Positions 44,055 through 53,434 of a stretch of 64,000 nucleotides of DNA are shown here, piece by piece; position 1 is the stretch's first letter; the number at the start of each line of letters is the position of its first letter. The translations under genes and the position numbers were made by a program. The notes beneath the pieces are model-generated. The model made no database searches. It saw only the letters and a program-made list of their open reading frames with translations, and was not told the origin of the DNA. The stretch is from Aquirickettsia sp965229725 (GTDB taxonomy: Bacteria > Pseudomonadota > Alphaproteobacteria > Rickettsiales > Midichloriaceae), in the NCBI GenBank assembly GCA_965229725.1, contig OZ245923.1, positions 124,001-188,000 on the forward strand, written 5' to 3'.

Positions 44055-46586
44055 ATGAACCAAAAAGAAAAATTGCAACATATAATTCCATTAAGGAAAA
44101 ATTTTCTTAATGATAAGGCTAAATTATTAAAGTTACTATCTTATAAAATGTCTTTTGATAGGTATGGAGAAAATTTTAATCCCTACTCTATGCTACTTGA
44201 TGACGATATCATAGAGCAAATTGAAGAAGCTAATAACATTATAATAATTGCACTTGATGCCATAATCAAAAATTATTTTTATGATAAGGATATCCAAAAC
44301 ATTTTAAATTTATCAAAAAAGGCCTTAAGACTATTAGAAAAATGTTCAAAAACTACCTATAAATTAGGATCGATACGCCCAGATTTCTTAATTACAGCAG
44401 ATGATAAAATAAAAATATGTGAAATTAACGCAAGATTCCTATTTAACGGCATACTTGCTACTCAATATTTAAGAGACACCTATAATAAGACTAGCACATC
44501 GGATTATATATCTATTAATCAACACCCCAATATTTTAACCTTGGTATTAGAAAATTTTGATTTATCTCAACCCATAATCATATTGCGTGACCGAGAAAAA
44601 GGTTATGATATGAATTTTTTAGAAAAAATTTTAAAAGAAAATTTAAAAATAACACAAAACCAAATATCCATAACTCCTAAAGAGCTAACAGTATCTGATG
44701 GTGGATTATTATTTAAAGGGCAAAAATGTGAACAATTTATTATTGAGCTACACCAAGATGAGTTATTAGGCTTAAGTGATAATTTTTTAGAAGCTTTAAT
44801 TAAAACAAATTATATTAATGATTTAAGGACAATATTGATTGGGCATGATAAACGCCTCTTAGCTGCTTTCTCCAGCCAAGATATAATGTTGCGATATATT
44901 TCAATGGAAGAATTTAGAATACTAAATAAATATATTATACAAACTTATATACCAAATAATGAAATTAATAAAAAAGTAATAGCTAATAAGAATCATTGGG
45001 TACTAAAAAAGTATGGGGGTGGCAAAGGTATTGGGATGTATGTTGGTAAAATTCACTCCACTGAATTAATTGAACGTATCCTAAAAAATGAATACGAGAG
45101 TTATATAATACAGCCATACCTATTTCAAAAGAAAATTCCTATATATACAGAGTTCAACAAAAATATAGATTTTGTGAGTATGCATGTAGTCGGATTTTTT
45201 GCTAATTTTAATAGGAATTTTCTTGGAGCTGGATTTCTTAGAGTATCTTCAGGTGATATAGTAAATGTATCTGAACAAGGGGGTAGTATAATAAATGTAG
45301 TGGAAAAAAATTACATTCATAAAAATCATGTAATCAATAATTTAAATTACATTATTTCGTATGCAAAAAAATATTCAGAATATTATTCTAAAGCACTTCC
45401 AATAGGCAAAATAAAAACTTTAGAAGAATTTGGTGAATTCCCCATATTAAAAGGAAGTACACTAAAGAAATATGCATCTAACGCAAACTGCAGTTTACTC
45501 ACTGATAAATTAGAATTTTGCTATATTTTTACAAGCGGAGGCACTACAGGGGCGCCTAAATTTGGTTTTCGTTCATATGAAGAAAATAATACAAATGCTA
45601 AAATGCTAGCAAAAGGCTTAAGAATGTGTGGCTTACAAAAAAATGATGTAGTAGCAAATTTATTAACAGGTGAAGATTTATGGCCAGGCATGACTATATT
45701 CAATATAGCGCTACAACATATCGGGTGCTGTATACTAAGCCTCGGGGAAGGTTATGAGCAAAATTTCTTAATTGAACTGATACGTAGATTTAAAATTACA
45801 ACCTTACTTGGCATACCGACACAAATAGCCTCTCTTGCACATTATATAGAAGAAAAAGATATCAAAGATATTTGTATACCTAGAATTATTACCGGTGGAG
45901 AACATTTATACGAAGGTGCTAAAAAATATATAAAAAAAGTCCTTAAGGTAAGGCATTTTCAATCAACTGGTTATACTAGTAGTGATACAGGAGCAATAGG
46001 TTATCAATGTATCTTCTGTGATGATAATGAATATCATCTTCATTCTAATATGCAGCATCTCGAAATTTTGAACTTGAACAATGATAACCCGGTATCATTC
46101 GGTGAAAAAGGTCGCATAGTTGTTACTAACCTAGACAGAACATTAATGCCACTCATTAGATATGAAATTGGAGATATGGGGAGAATGCTGGATAAAGATT
46201 GCCAATGCCATTCTGCCGATCCAAAATTCCAATTACTAGGACGCTGTGATGATAATATAAATATAGGAACTGATACTATATCCATTGATTTTTTTGCAAA
46301 TGCATTAGCTAAATTTGAAGAATTATCCTCACATTTTCAAATACTAATTGCTAATACAAATGGCATTGATTACGTAACAATTATCTCAGAAATCAAAAAT
46401 CAGGAAAAAATATCTAAGGAGCTAAAAAAATCTTTATATGATGAAATATCTTCTATCATAATTATGCAAAATTTGATTACTAAGGGGCTTATAGGGGACA
46501 TTTTTATTAATATCGTGCCATATGGCTCCATTGCAAGAAATCCTAAAACTGGAAAAATACGTAATATTATTGATGAAAGAAAGTAA
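44055..46586 (+). CDS. ATP-grasp-like ligase fused to a PaaK-like adenylating domain
   Basis: The 843-residue protein has two enzymes. Residues about 90-410 look like a circularly permuted ATP-grasp ligase: SIRPDFLITADDKIKICEINAR (E123, N125, R127), the nucleotide loop WVLKKYGGGKGIGMYVGK (315-332) and VSEQGGSIINV. Residues about 440-843 match phenylacetate-CoA-ligase-type adenylate-forming enzymes: FTSGGTTGAPK (492-502), HFQSTGYTSSDTGAIGYQC, RYEIGDMGR (702-710) and a C-terminal catalytic Lys region (RNPKTGKIR). Such a pair could activate one acid as an acyl-adenylate and join another by an amide. It lies between a dioxygenase and an exporter, and overlaps the exporter start by one base. I know no named member of this fusion. 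Substrates are unknown. Confidence 0.75.
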   Translation: MNQKEKLQHIIPLRKNFLNDKAKLLKLLSYKMSFDRYGENFNPYSMLLDDDIIEQIEEANNIIIIALDAIIKNYFYDKDIQNILNLSKKALRLLEKCSKTTYKLGSIRPDFLITADDKIKICEINARFLFNGILATQYLRDTYNKTSTSDYISINQHPNILTLVLENFDLSQPIIILRDREKGYDMNFLEKILKENLKITQNQISITPKELTVSDGGLLFKGQKCEQFIIELHQDELLGLSDNFLEALIKTNYINDLRTILIGHDKRLLAAFSSQDIMLRYISMEEFRILNKYIIQTYIPNNEINKKVIANKNHWVLKKYGGGKGIGMYVGKIHSTELIERILKNEYESYIIQPYLFQKKIPIYTEFNKNIDFVSMHVVGFFANFNRNFLGAGFLRVSSGDIVNVSEQGGSIINVVEKNYIHKNHVINNLNYIISYAKKYSEYYSKALPIGKIKTLEEFGEFPILKGSTLKKYASNANCSLLTDKLEFCYIFTSGGTTGAPKFGFRSYEENNTNAKMLAKGLRMCGLQKNDVVANLLTGEDLWPGMTIFNIALQHIGCCILSLGEGYEQNFLIELIRRFKITTLLGIPTQIASLAHYIEEKDIKDICIPRIITGGEHLYEGAKKYIKKVLKVRHFQSTGYTSSDTGAIGYQCIFCDDNEYHLHSNMQHLEILNLNNDNPVSFGEKGRIVVTNLDRTLMPLIRYEIGDMGRMLDKDCQCHSADPKFQLLGRCDDNINIGTDTISIDFFANALAKFEELSSHFQILIANTNGIDYVTIISEIKNQEKISKELKKSLYDEISSIIIMQNLITKGLIGDIFINIVPYGSIARNPKTGKIRNIIDERK

Positions 46587-47902
46587 TGAGCAATGTAGTA
46601 ACTAATTCCTCTATTAGAAAAGATATTTTGCACATTGCATTTCCGGTTTTATTTATACAATTAGCAGTTTTTGGCAGAATATTTATAGCAACCTATGTAA
46701 TGAGTCAAGTGAATGCACAGGCCACAGCAACTTTTGCTATTGGCATTGGTATCATTCAAACTATTACAATGGTAATAATTGGTCTTCTTTCGGCAATTAG
46801 CATTATTAACACACATCAAAAAAGTATGTCTATTATTTTCACCAATTACTTTTTACCATACATTGCAATTAGTTTTATTATAATAGGTATTATTACGTTT
46901 TTTCTCTTTGCTTTTTCCAAATTTTCAGATTTTTTTAAAATATCTCCAGAGCTACAATACGATGTTAGTTTATTTATGCGCGCTTATATAATAGGCATCC
47001 CAGCTTTTGTATTCTCAACTACATTAAGATTTTATTTATTATCATTTAAAAAGGCTAAAATAATTAGTATCACTAATATGAATGGCTTTATAATCTGCGC
47101 TTTTTTTACAGTAATATTTTCATGGCGCCCATTTGATATGGGGGCTGTAGGATTCGCCTATGCTGCTGCCTTATCATTTTGGTATACACTCTTTCATTTG
47201 CTATATTATACTTGGAAGTGTGGGTTATTCCCACAAAAACTCAAAAATATGAAATTAAAATTTCACTATATCATAGAGATTTTAAAAGACGGCGTTCCTA
47301 TGAGCCTAGTTTATAGCGTAGAATCGGTATTTTTTACAGTATTAATTCTTATAACTCAAAAATATGCTATTGAATACATAACATCGTATCAAGTAGTAAT
47401 ACAATTAATATTACTCTTTCTTATATGGCCATTAGCTGTAGGTCAAGGAGCAATCATTGTTATTGGACATAGTTACTCTGATAAGACTATCAAAAGCAAT
47501 ATATCAAAAATCATTAAAAATACCTTACTCATCGGCATCTCTGTAATTACCCTAAGTATTATACTAATTTTTATATTGAAACAGCATTATCTAAAAATCT
47601 TTTTTTCAGAGCAACGTTTTATAAATATAAGCATTTTATATATCTACCCGATGATAGTTTTTTTATTAGCGGACGCATGTGCAATAATATTTATTTCTAT
47701 ATTAAGAGGTTTGCGTAAAACTGTGTTTCCATTAATGATAATGCTAATTTTTTATTGGGTGATTGGAGGAAGTGCCATAATGTTCTTACATCTTAATTCA
47801 CACTTTACACCTATTTCATTTTTCTGGACCCTTAGCTTTGTCAGTGCATTATGCGCAATATCTTATTATCTCTATATCCGTAAAACACTGTCAACGTTAT
47901 AG
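46586..47902 (+). CDS. MATE-family efflux transporter
   Basis: The 438-residue protein has 12 predicted transmembrane helices in two halves, typical of MATE (NorM/DinF) Na+- or H+-driven exporters. Visible patterns are HIAFPVLFIQLAVFGRIFIATYVM at the start, GVGFAYAAAL-like DMGAVGFAYAAALSF in the middle, EILKDGVPMSLVYSVESVFF at the start of half two, and VGQGAIIVIGHSYSD. It begins inside the stop of the ligase gene (TAATG) and should export that pathway's product or protect against it. Confidence 0.88.
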   Translation: MSNVVTNSSIRKDILHIAFPVLFIQLAVFGRIFIATYVMSQVNAQATATFAIGIGIIQTITMVIIGLLSAISIINTHQKSMSIIFTNYFLPYIAISFIIIGIITFFLFAFSKFSDFFKISPELQYDVSLFMRAYIIGIPAFVFSTTLRFYLLSFKKAKIISITNMNGFIICAFFTVIFSWRPFDMGAVGFAYAAALSFWYTLFHLLYYTWKCGLFPQKLKNMKLKFHYIIEILKDGVPMSLVYSVESVFFTVLILITQKYAIEYITSYQVVIQLILLFLIWPLAVGQGAIIVIGHSYSDKTIKSNISKIIKNTLLIGISVITLSIILIFILKQHYLKIFFSEQRFINISILYIYPMIVFLLADACAIIFISILRGLRKTVFPLMIMLIFYWVIGGSAIMFLHLNSHFTPISFFWTLSFVSALCAISYYLYIRKTLSTL

Positions 47903-47999
47903 ATGAATATCTCTAAATTTTAAATATAAATTAAAGATGGTTTATATATAAAATGGCTTGTATCTTAAAAATGATGCAAAATTATTTTGACTTATCTTA

Positions 48000-48551
48000 T
48001 TATAAAGAAGTTGTCCTTTTTATTTTCCTTTGCAAAATTAATAAGCCATATAATAGTGCTTCGGCTGTAGGTGGGCAACCTGGAACGTATACATCCACAG
48101 GTACAATCCTATCACACCCTCTGACTACAGAATATGAATAATGATAATATCCCCCTCCATTTGCACAGCTTCCCATGGAAAGAACCCATCTCGGCTCTGG
48201 CATTTGGTCATATACTTTTCTAAGGGCACTCGCCATTTTATTCGTCAATGTACCTGCAACTATCATGACATCAGATTGGCGTGGACTAGGCCTGAAAAGC
48301 ATGCCAAATCTATCCATGTCATATCTACTAGATGCAGTATGCATCATCTCTACTGCACAACATGCAAGGCCAAAGGTCATTGGCCATAAAGAACCTGTTC
48401 TAGCCCATTTTACTAAGTCATCTAATTTTGCAGTAACAAAACCTCTATTTTTGACATCTTTTATAGCATAATTTAGAAGCTCATCTTGCTTTTGATCTAA
48501 TTTAATTTCACTATGTTTATTTATTCCCACTCTAATGCTCCTTTTTTCCAT
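48000..48551 (-). CDS. nuoB: NADH-quinone oxidoreductase subunit B
   Basis: NuoB carries the N2 [4Fe-4S] cluster of complex I. The 183-residue protein shows MTFGLACCAVEMMHT (tandem Cys ligands), DRFGMLFRPSPRQSD, RWVLSMGSCANGGGYY and DVYVPGCPPTAEAL. It overlaps nuoA by 31 bases. No nuoC follows; only 97 bases separate it from the stop of the convergent MATE gene, so the complex I operon is interrupted here and continues elsewhere. Confidence 0.98.
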   Translation of the reverse strand: MEKRSIRVGINKHSEIKLDQKQDELLNYAIKDVKNRGFVTAKLDDLVKWARTGSLWPMTFGLACCAVEMMHTASSRYDMDRFGMLFRPSPRQSDVMIVAGTLTNKMASALRKVYDQMPEPRWVLSMGSCANGGGYYHYSYSVVRGCDRIVPVDVYVPGCPPTAEALLYGLLILQRKIKRTTSL

Positions 48552-48892
48552 TCATATATAAACCCTATTGTTAACGTTATTATAAATGCAATCATTGACC
48601 AAAAACCAATTAGACCTATTTCTTTTAACATTACTGACCATGGAAATAAGAATGCTATTTCTAAATCAAATATAATAAAGAGAATTGATACAAGATAAAA
48701 TCTTATATCAAATTTTTTCTTAGCATTTCCGAAGCTTTCAAAGCCACATTCATAGGTAGATAATTTTTCTTTATCAGGATTTAGTTTATTGATTACGAAA
48801 GGTATAATTATTAGCACGAAAGCTAGGCAAGCGCTTATTATAATAAAAATTAATATTGATAAATAATTTTGCAAATAAACCTGTATATCCAT
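48521..48892 (-). CDS. nuoA: NADH-quinone oxidoreductase subunit A
   Basis: The 123-residue membrane subunit of complex I has three transmembrane helices (residues about 12-34, 64-85 and 92-113). It carries the conserved segments STYECGFESFGNAKKKFDIRFYLVSILFIIFDLE and FLFPW, in which the Cys, Glu and Asp of the quinone-site loop are present. It is followed by nuoB and preceded (4 bases) by the ferredoxin gene. Confidence 0.97.
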   Translation of the reverse strand: MDIQVYLQNYLSILIFIIISACLAFVLIIIPFVINKLNPDKEKLSTYECGFESFGNAKKKFDIRFYLVSILFIIFDLEIAFLFPWSVMLKEIGLIGFWSMIAFIITLTIGFIYEWKKGALEWE

Positions 48893-48896
48893 ATTT

Positions 48897-49223
48897 CTAT
48901 CTTTCTTTTGGTATTTTCACAGTCAACCCATCAAACTTATCTTGCATTATTATTTGGCAACTTAATCTTGAGGTCTTAGTTAAACCAAATGCCAAATCCA
49001 ACATGTCATCCTCATCTTCTTTTTTGGGAATCACTTGCTCAAGTGTATCATAAAATTTTGAATCCACAACTACATGACAAGTAGCGCATGATAACGAACC
49101 TCCACACGCCCCCTCTATTTCAAATATATCATTTTGATGGGCAATTTCCATAACGGACAGGCCATTAGTCGCTTCTACCTCTTTAATTTCTCCATCATCA
49201 AAAATAAATTTTATTTTTGGCAT
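48897..49223 (-). CDS. fdx: [2Fe-2S] ferredoxin, adrenodoxin-type
   Basis: The 108-residue protein holds the cluster ligands in GACGGSLSCATCHVVVD and a later SCQII, the C-x5-C-x2-C...C pattern of ISC-type vertebrate-like ferredoxins. It donates electrons in Fe-S cluster assembly and to oxygenases. The length and EDEDDMLDLAFGLT loop are typical of rickettsial and mitochondrial members. It lies between yajC (7 bases upstream) and nuoA, a plausible minus-strand operon. Confidence 0.95.
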   Translation of the reverse strand: MPKIKFIFDDGEIKEVEATNGLSVMEIAHQNDIFEIEGACGGSLSCATCHVVVDSKFYDTLEQVIPKKEDEDDMLDLAFGLTKTSRLSCQIIMQDKFDGLTVKIPKER

Positions 49224-49230
49224 CCACTAC

Positions 49231-49560
49231 TCATTTAATATTTTTATCAGAATCCACAATTTGAGATACAGTATCTCTTTTTATTTTTACTTTTACATCT
49301 TTAGCTATCTCTATAACCAAAATTCCATTCTCTGATTCTACTTTGAATACTGTAGCAATAATTCCTCCAGCCGTAAGAACTTTGTCACCCTTCTTTAGGT
49401 TATTAACAAGCTCCTGATGGCTTTTTAATTTTTTTTGTTGAGGACGGATAACTAAGAAATAAAATATGACTATAATTACTAATAACGGAGCCATGCTTGT
49501 AAACATTGAACTAGCTGAAGCACTATTTGATGCATCTGCGAAAACTTCTTGTATAAACAT
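49231..49560 (-). CDS. yajC: Preprotein translocase subunit YajC
   Basis: The 109-residue protein has one transmembrane helix (residues 21-40) followed by the YajC signature FLVIRPQQKKLKSHQELVNNLKKGDKVLTAGGI. It associates with the SecDF part of the Sec translocase. Promoter candidates lie in the 275-base AT-rich gap upstream, where I see no other gene until the small gene at 49836 on the other strand. Confidence 0.95.
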   Translation of the reverse strand: MFIQEVFADASNSASASSMFTSMAPLLVIIVIFYFLVIRPQQKKLKSHQELVNNLKKGDKVLTAGGIIATVFKVESENGILVIEIAKDVKVKIKRDTVSQIVDSDKNIK

Positions 49561-49835
49561 AAAATCAAATATAATAAATTTTATTTATTTTTATATTATA
49601 AACCGCCTCTTTTCAACAACTATTTGTAATTATGAAATTATGTGGACAGCTTATAGTTAAAAGCTAATACAACATATTTGCTAATATCAATTTGATTAGA
49701 GGACATCTGATTGCAAAATTTATCTGGGGAGTAGCAAAGTTTATTGCGACTTCTATTGCTATGCGCTAATATTTTTCTTTACAATTTAGTAATTTTCCTC
49801 TCTGCTTTAAATAGAATATCTAATGGGCGATTTTT

Positions 49836-49991
49836 ATGATAGTGACTATATTTACCTTGTTGACCATTACCTTGTGCTTAGGATACATAGGTAAAGTAAA
49901 TTCAAGTCTAGTTTTATTCTTCATATGCTATGCAACTTCTATTGCTTGGTTTATTCACCATGTTTCCGATAAATTAAATTTATCTTTTTAA
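49836..49991 (+). CDS. DUF5993-like small membrane protein
   Basis: A 51-codon gene: start ATG 49836, stop TAA 49989-49991. The product is one hydrophobic pair of helices (VTIFTLLTITLCLGYIGKVN and LFFICYATSIAWFIHHVSDK) with a closing LNLSF. This size, the WFxHH-x-(T/S)D-xLNL ending and the position 18 bases before dsbB match the DUF5993 micro-proteins that precede dsbB in many proteobacteria. Function is unknown, probably linked to disulfide formation at the inner membrane. Confidence 0.7.
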   Translation: MIVTIFTLLTITLCLGYIGKVNSSLVLFFICYATSIAWFIHHVSDKLNLSF

Positions 49992-50009
49992 CTATTATAC
50001 AGAAGCACA

Positions 50010-50561
50010 ATGATCAACAAAAAAATTTCAATAGTAGATTTTGCAATACTTTCTATAGTAATCGCAGCAAATATATTAGCTCTTTTTTACCAATTTGCAT
50101 TTCACGAACTTCCATGTCCTCTTTGTCTACTACAAAGGGTTGGACTTTTTTGTATAGCATTTGGAGCAATTATGAACTTGAAGCACGGCAAAGCATTTAA
50201 ATATGACTTTATAATTATTATTTCAAGTGTATATGGCTTAATTGTCGCCATGAGACAGGTCTTACTGCACATAATACCCGGTGATGCAGGATATGGCTCA
50301 AAGTTTCTAGATTTACATTTTTACACATGGAATGATATTATTTCATTTCTATTTATAATCCTAGTTTCTCTATCCCCTATGTTTAAAAACATAAATTTGA
50401 ACAACATATTGCTACATTTTTCTATATCTACTAAATTAATAACTAAATTTTTATTTTTAGCATTTCTAATGCTATTGCTAATAAATGTAATTTCTGTATA
50501 TATGGAATGTGGATTTATGCAATGCCCAGATAATCCAATTAAATATAGAAGCAATTTTTAG
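50010..50561 (+). CDS. dsbB: Disulfide bond formation protein DsbB
   Basis: The 183-residue protein has four to five transmembrane helices. The redox pair C36-x-x-C39 lies in ELPCPLCLLQRVGLF, the DsbB signature; QVLLHIIPGDAGYGSKFLD is in the periplasmic loop, and a late YMECGFMQCPDN provides further cysteines. DsbB passes electrons from DsbA to quinones. It follows the DUF5993-like gene, the standard pair. The second canonical cysteine pair is shifted to the end of the protein, as in the shorter DsbB group. Confidence 0.88.
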   Translation: MINKKISIVDFAILSIVIAANILALFYQFAFHELPCPLCLLQRVGLFCIAFGAIMNLKHGKAFKYDFIIIISSVYGLIVAMRQVLLHIIPGDAGYGSKFLDLHFYTWNDIISFLFIILVSLSPMFKNINLNNILLHFSISTKLITKFLFLAFLMLLLINVISVYMECGFMQCPDNPIKYRSNF

Positions 50562-50698
50562 ACCTTGCCAGATATTCACATTACATTTCTATATTTTAAA
50601 GGTGGCGACTCAGCACAGCTATCTTAGGACATATCCTTTTAATCATAATGCTTCGAATTCAAGATATTTTCTGGACTTTCAAGACGGTATCAGAATAA

Positions 50699-51976
50699 TT
50701 ACAGCCCTTTTTTAGGGGTTAAAAAAGTAAAATCAACAGTAGATTTACAAAATGTTTCTTTGAGAAAAAATACAGAAAAAATTACAGCGCAAGCAGATAT
50801 TATAATTAGTATATTAAATACTAACATATACGCGTTTAAGGGATCACATGTTTCTTTTGTCGTATAATCCAGAAAAAATCCGATTAAAGGTGCGTTAATT
50901 GAAATAAATGCAATAATTATTGCATTATTCAAACCTAATCCAACGGCTATAAATCTTTTTTCAACTTGCTCTGCCATTGTGGCAAAGCCAATGATTTGAC
51001 CACCGGCGCTAACTCCTAAAAGAAAAAAAGCACCTTGTATATATAGTTTATTTTGCACATACACAATCATCAAAGTTGCTATTAATCCTAACATAGCACT
51101 TAGTTTCATGATTGCTTTTCTGCGCTTCAAAATATCTGATAAAAGTCCTAATAATGGACATCCTATTGCAAATCCTATCCATGAAATTGTAATAATATAG
51201 GAAGATGAGTTGATAGAAATACCTTTTAGCTCCAAAAACGCTCTCCCTTCATTTTCAGAAAGATACTCAATTGCAAAATATAAGCATGTGGAAATTAACG
51301 CTATGCACCAGGGCTGTATTTTTGAAAACAATTTTAAAATAGCGGTTGATACTTTTTCTGGCCTGTGTAATATTATATATCTTCCAAGGTCCTCCTTATT
51401 ATTTTCTACAAAAAAGAAAATCAATATCGTTAATGCGGCACCAAAAATTCCTAAGCATACAAATACAAAACGCCAATTTATTCCAGTTGATTCTGATATA
51501 CTATCTAGCGGACCAGCTGCCAGCATAGGTCCCAAAGTGCCAATAAATTGTGACAAACCAATAAATGCAGCATTATATTTATGTGGCATCCAATCATGTA
51601 CTGAAATAAGTAAACAAATAAAACCAAATGATGCTCCAAATCCCATTAACATTCTGTATACTAATGCAATAACATAACTATGGGAGTAAGAAAATCCTAT
51701 AGACGCTATTGTGCAGCAAATAGCAGCAATTAATAATGATTTTTTTAAACCAATATTATCAATAATAATACCTACTGGTATCTGCATAACACCATAAATA
51801 AATAAAAAAAGAGTTGTACTAAGTAGAGAAAATTGAAGAGATGTCAAATTTAAGTCATGCATGAGTGAATGTTGATAAGTACCCATTACAGTACGTAAGA
51901 AAAATTCATATAGATAAAATAGAGCACAAATTCCCCAAACAAGAAAACCTTTTATGTTTAATTGATTGTTACACAT
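50699..51976 (-). CDS. MFS transporter, substrate unknown
   Basis: The 425-residue protein has 12 predicted transmembrane helices. Helix 1 includes WGICALFYLYEFFLRTVMGTY and the loop 2-3 motif GIIIDNIGLKKSLL is present; RMLMGFGASFGFICLL belongs to helix 4. Its type is seen repeatedly in Rickettsiales and Legionella as organic-anion or metabolite carriers. It lies six bases downstream of an aspartoacylase-like gene on the same strand, implying one transcript and perhaps a shared ligand. Confidence 0.8.
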   Translation of the reverse strand: MCNNQLNIKGFLVWGICALFYLYEFFLRTVMGTYQHSLMHDLNLTSLQFSLLSTTLFLFIYGVMQIPVGIIIDNIGLKKSLLIAAICCTIASIGFSYSHSYVIALVYRMLMGFGASFGFICLLISVHDWMPHKYNAAFIGLSQFIGTLGPMLAAGPLDSISESTGINWRFVFVCLGIFGAALTILIFFFVENNKEDLGRYIILHRPEKVSTAILKLFSKIQPWCIALISTCLYFAIEYLSENEGRAFLELKGISINSSSYIITISWIGFAIGCPLLGLLSDILKRRKAIMKLSAMLGLIATLMIVYVQNKLYIQGAFFLLGVSAGGQIIGFATMAEQVEKRFIAVGLGLNNAIIIAFISINAPLIGFFLDYTTKETCDPLNAYMLVFNILIIISACAVIFSVFFLKETFCKSTVDFTFLTPKKGL

Positions 51977-51982
51977 CTCTTT

Positions 51983-53002
51983 TTAGCCTATATAACTATC
52001 TGGTTGTTTTTTATCCCATTCTTCAATTATTGTCTCCGCCTTATCATAATCTAAGAATGAAGCAACTTTAAAAATTGGTAATCCTTCATGAATAAGAGGA
52101 GATGTGTTAACCCCTACAACAATACCTTTTTTTGGTGCTTTTATTGGGCATACTATATCTGCACCAAATGGATCATTAATAGTGCCAATAATTTCTTCTT
52201 TCTCTATTATTTGGCCAAGTGTAGTATTGGTATGTAAAATACCACTTTTGTGTGCAACAATCCAATCTTCATCTCTAGAAAAGATGGGATTAATCTCTTG
52301 CACAGTTTCTTTATCTAACATATTAATAGCACTCATAACATTTTTTATCCCATCAACACCAAGATCGATTGCATTTTCATCAAAACGCATAGCCTCTCCA
52401 GCCTGATATACAAGTAGAGGTATTTGTAATTCTTCAGTTGTTTGACGCAAATTATTTCCCTTTAAAGTTACATTTGTCACTACAGGTGATCTAAATACCT
52501 TTGCCAGTTCTTTTGCACGTACATTGTCAAAATTACAATATACTTGAGGTAATATATTATGGTTTAATCCCCCTGTTTGTAACTCTATACAATAATTAGC
52601 TTTTTTAAAAATTTCGTGTGTTATCAAGTGAGCAACTCTCTCTCCGTATGAACCTTGTTCATTACCAGGAAAACAATTAGATAGACTATCGCCTGTAGGC
52701 AAAATAGATGGATAATGAGTTAATGCATAAACGTTCATCACAGGAATTGCGATTATTGTGCCTGAAATTTGTGATGGAGATATAGATTTTATAATCCTAT
52801 TTGCTATTTCCAGGCCATTTAGCTCTATCCCCTTTAATACAGAATATATTACTAAGCACGGCCCCTTTTTCTCTCCATGGATTACTTTAATGGGCATATA
52901 TAGGGGGGAGCAAGAATATTGTTCTGGCATTGGTAATGCTAAATTAGCCACTTCACCAGGATGCACACTTACATCACACATTGTTATTTTTTTATTGTTC
53001 AT
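51983..53002 (-). CDS. Succinylglutamate desuccinylase/aspartoacylase-like protein lacking zinc ligands
   Basis: The 339-residue protein has the fold pattern of the AstE/AspA branch of M14 zinc enzymes. At the first metal site, where active members read (H)-G-x-E-x-x-G, this one reads SVLKGIELNGLEIANR: the His is Lys, while Glu is kept. At the second, the usual DLHTGG reads IELQTGGLNHN: His is Gln. The downstream Glu region (VYQAGEAMRFDENA) is intact. With both zinc histidines gone it is probably not a hydrolase of the normal kind; it may bind a ligand or have another role. It is first in an operon with an MFS carrier. Confidence 0.75.
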   Translation of the reverse strand: MNNKKITMCDVSVHPGEVANLALPMPEQYSCSPLYMPIKVIHGEKKGPCLVIYSVLKGIELNGLEIANRIIKSISPSQISGTIIAIPVMNVYALTHYPSILPTGDSLSNCFPGNEQGSYGERVAHLITHEIFKKANYCIELQTGGLNHNILPQVYCNFDNVRAKELAKVFRSPVVTNVTLKGNNLRQTTEELQIPLLVYQAGEAMRFDENAIDLGVDGIKNVMSAINMLDKETVQEINPIFSRDEDWIVAHKSGILHTNTTLGQIIEKEEIIGTINDPFGADIVCPIKAPKKGIVVGVNTSPLIHEGLPIFKVASFLDYDKAETIIEEWDKKQPDSYIG

Positions 53003-53434
53003 ATAGATTACTTGCTACAGTTAAATTCCCACAAAAATATTTTTCTTAATAACTTGTTGCATGATATCAAATATTTACCTATTTTTCAACTCATGTTACA
53101 GAAGCATCGAGACTCTCATTAAAAATGCATCTTTTGCAAATCTTTGAATTTTTGTAAAAGTTCAAAGATATAATGTACTTAAGGGGGTAAATATTTAACT
53201 GAGTAAATCCGAGGATTGAGCTTAGGTAAAGATAAATATTTGTCTTGTAAGATTATAACGTATGGGAATACATAGCTTATGAAAAGGAGTTAAAAGCAGA
53301 GGAATTTTCAGGAAGTATTGGGATAACATACCGCAGCAACCCAAAGAGATGGTATGGATTGGTCAAATAAGTGTGAGTAAAAGCAATATTTAAAACCTAT
53401 CTCAAGTCAAGATTATGAATAAAATGATTAATAC
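53003..53434. other. Gene-free intergenic stretch
   Basis: The 432 bases between the aspartoacylase-like gene and the AddB-like gene hold no open frame with recognisable protein text on either strand. Composition is slightly richer in G and A around 53255-53350, as in decayed coding sequence. No tRNA or clear hairpin was seen. Confidence 0.5.

Noticed and set aside
47953..48141. Small plus-strand open frame after the MATE gene
   Set aside because: Most of it is antisense to nuoB; no recognisable product.
51210..51677. 155-codon open frame on the plus strand
   Set aside because: Antisense to the MFS carrier; no family text and no ribosome binding site.
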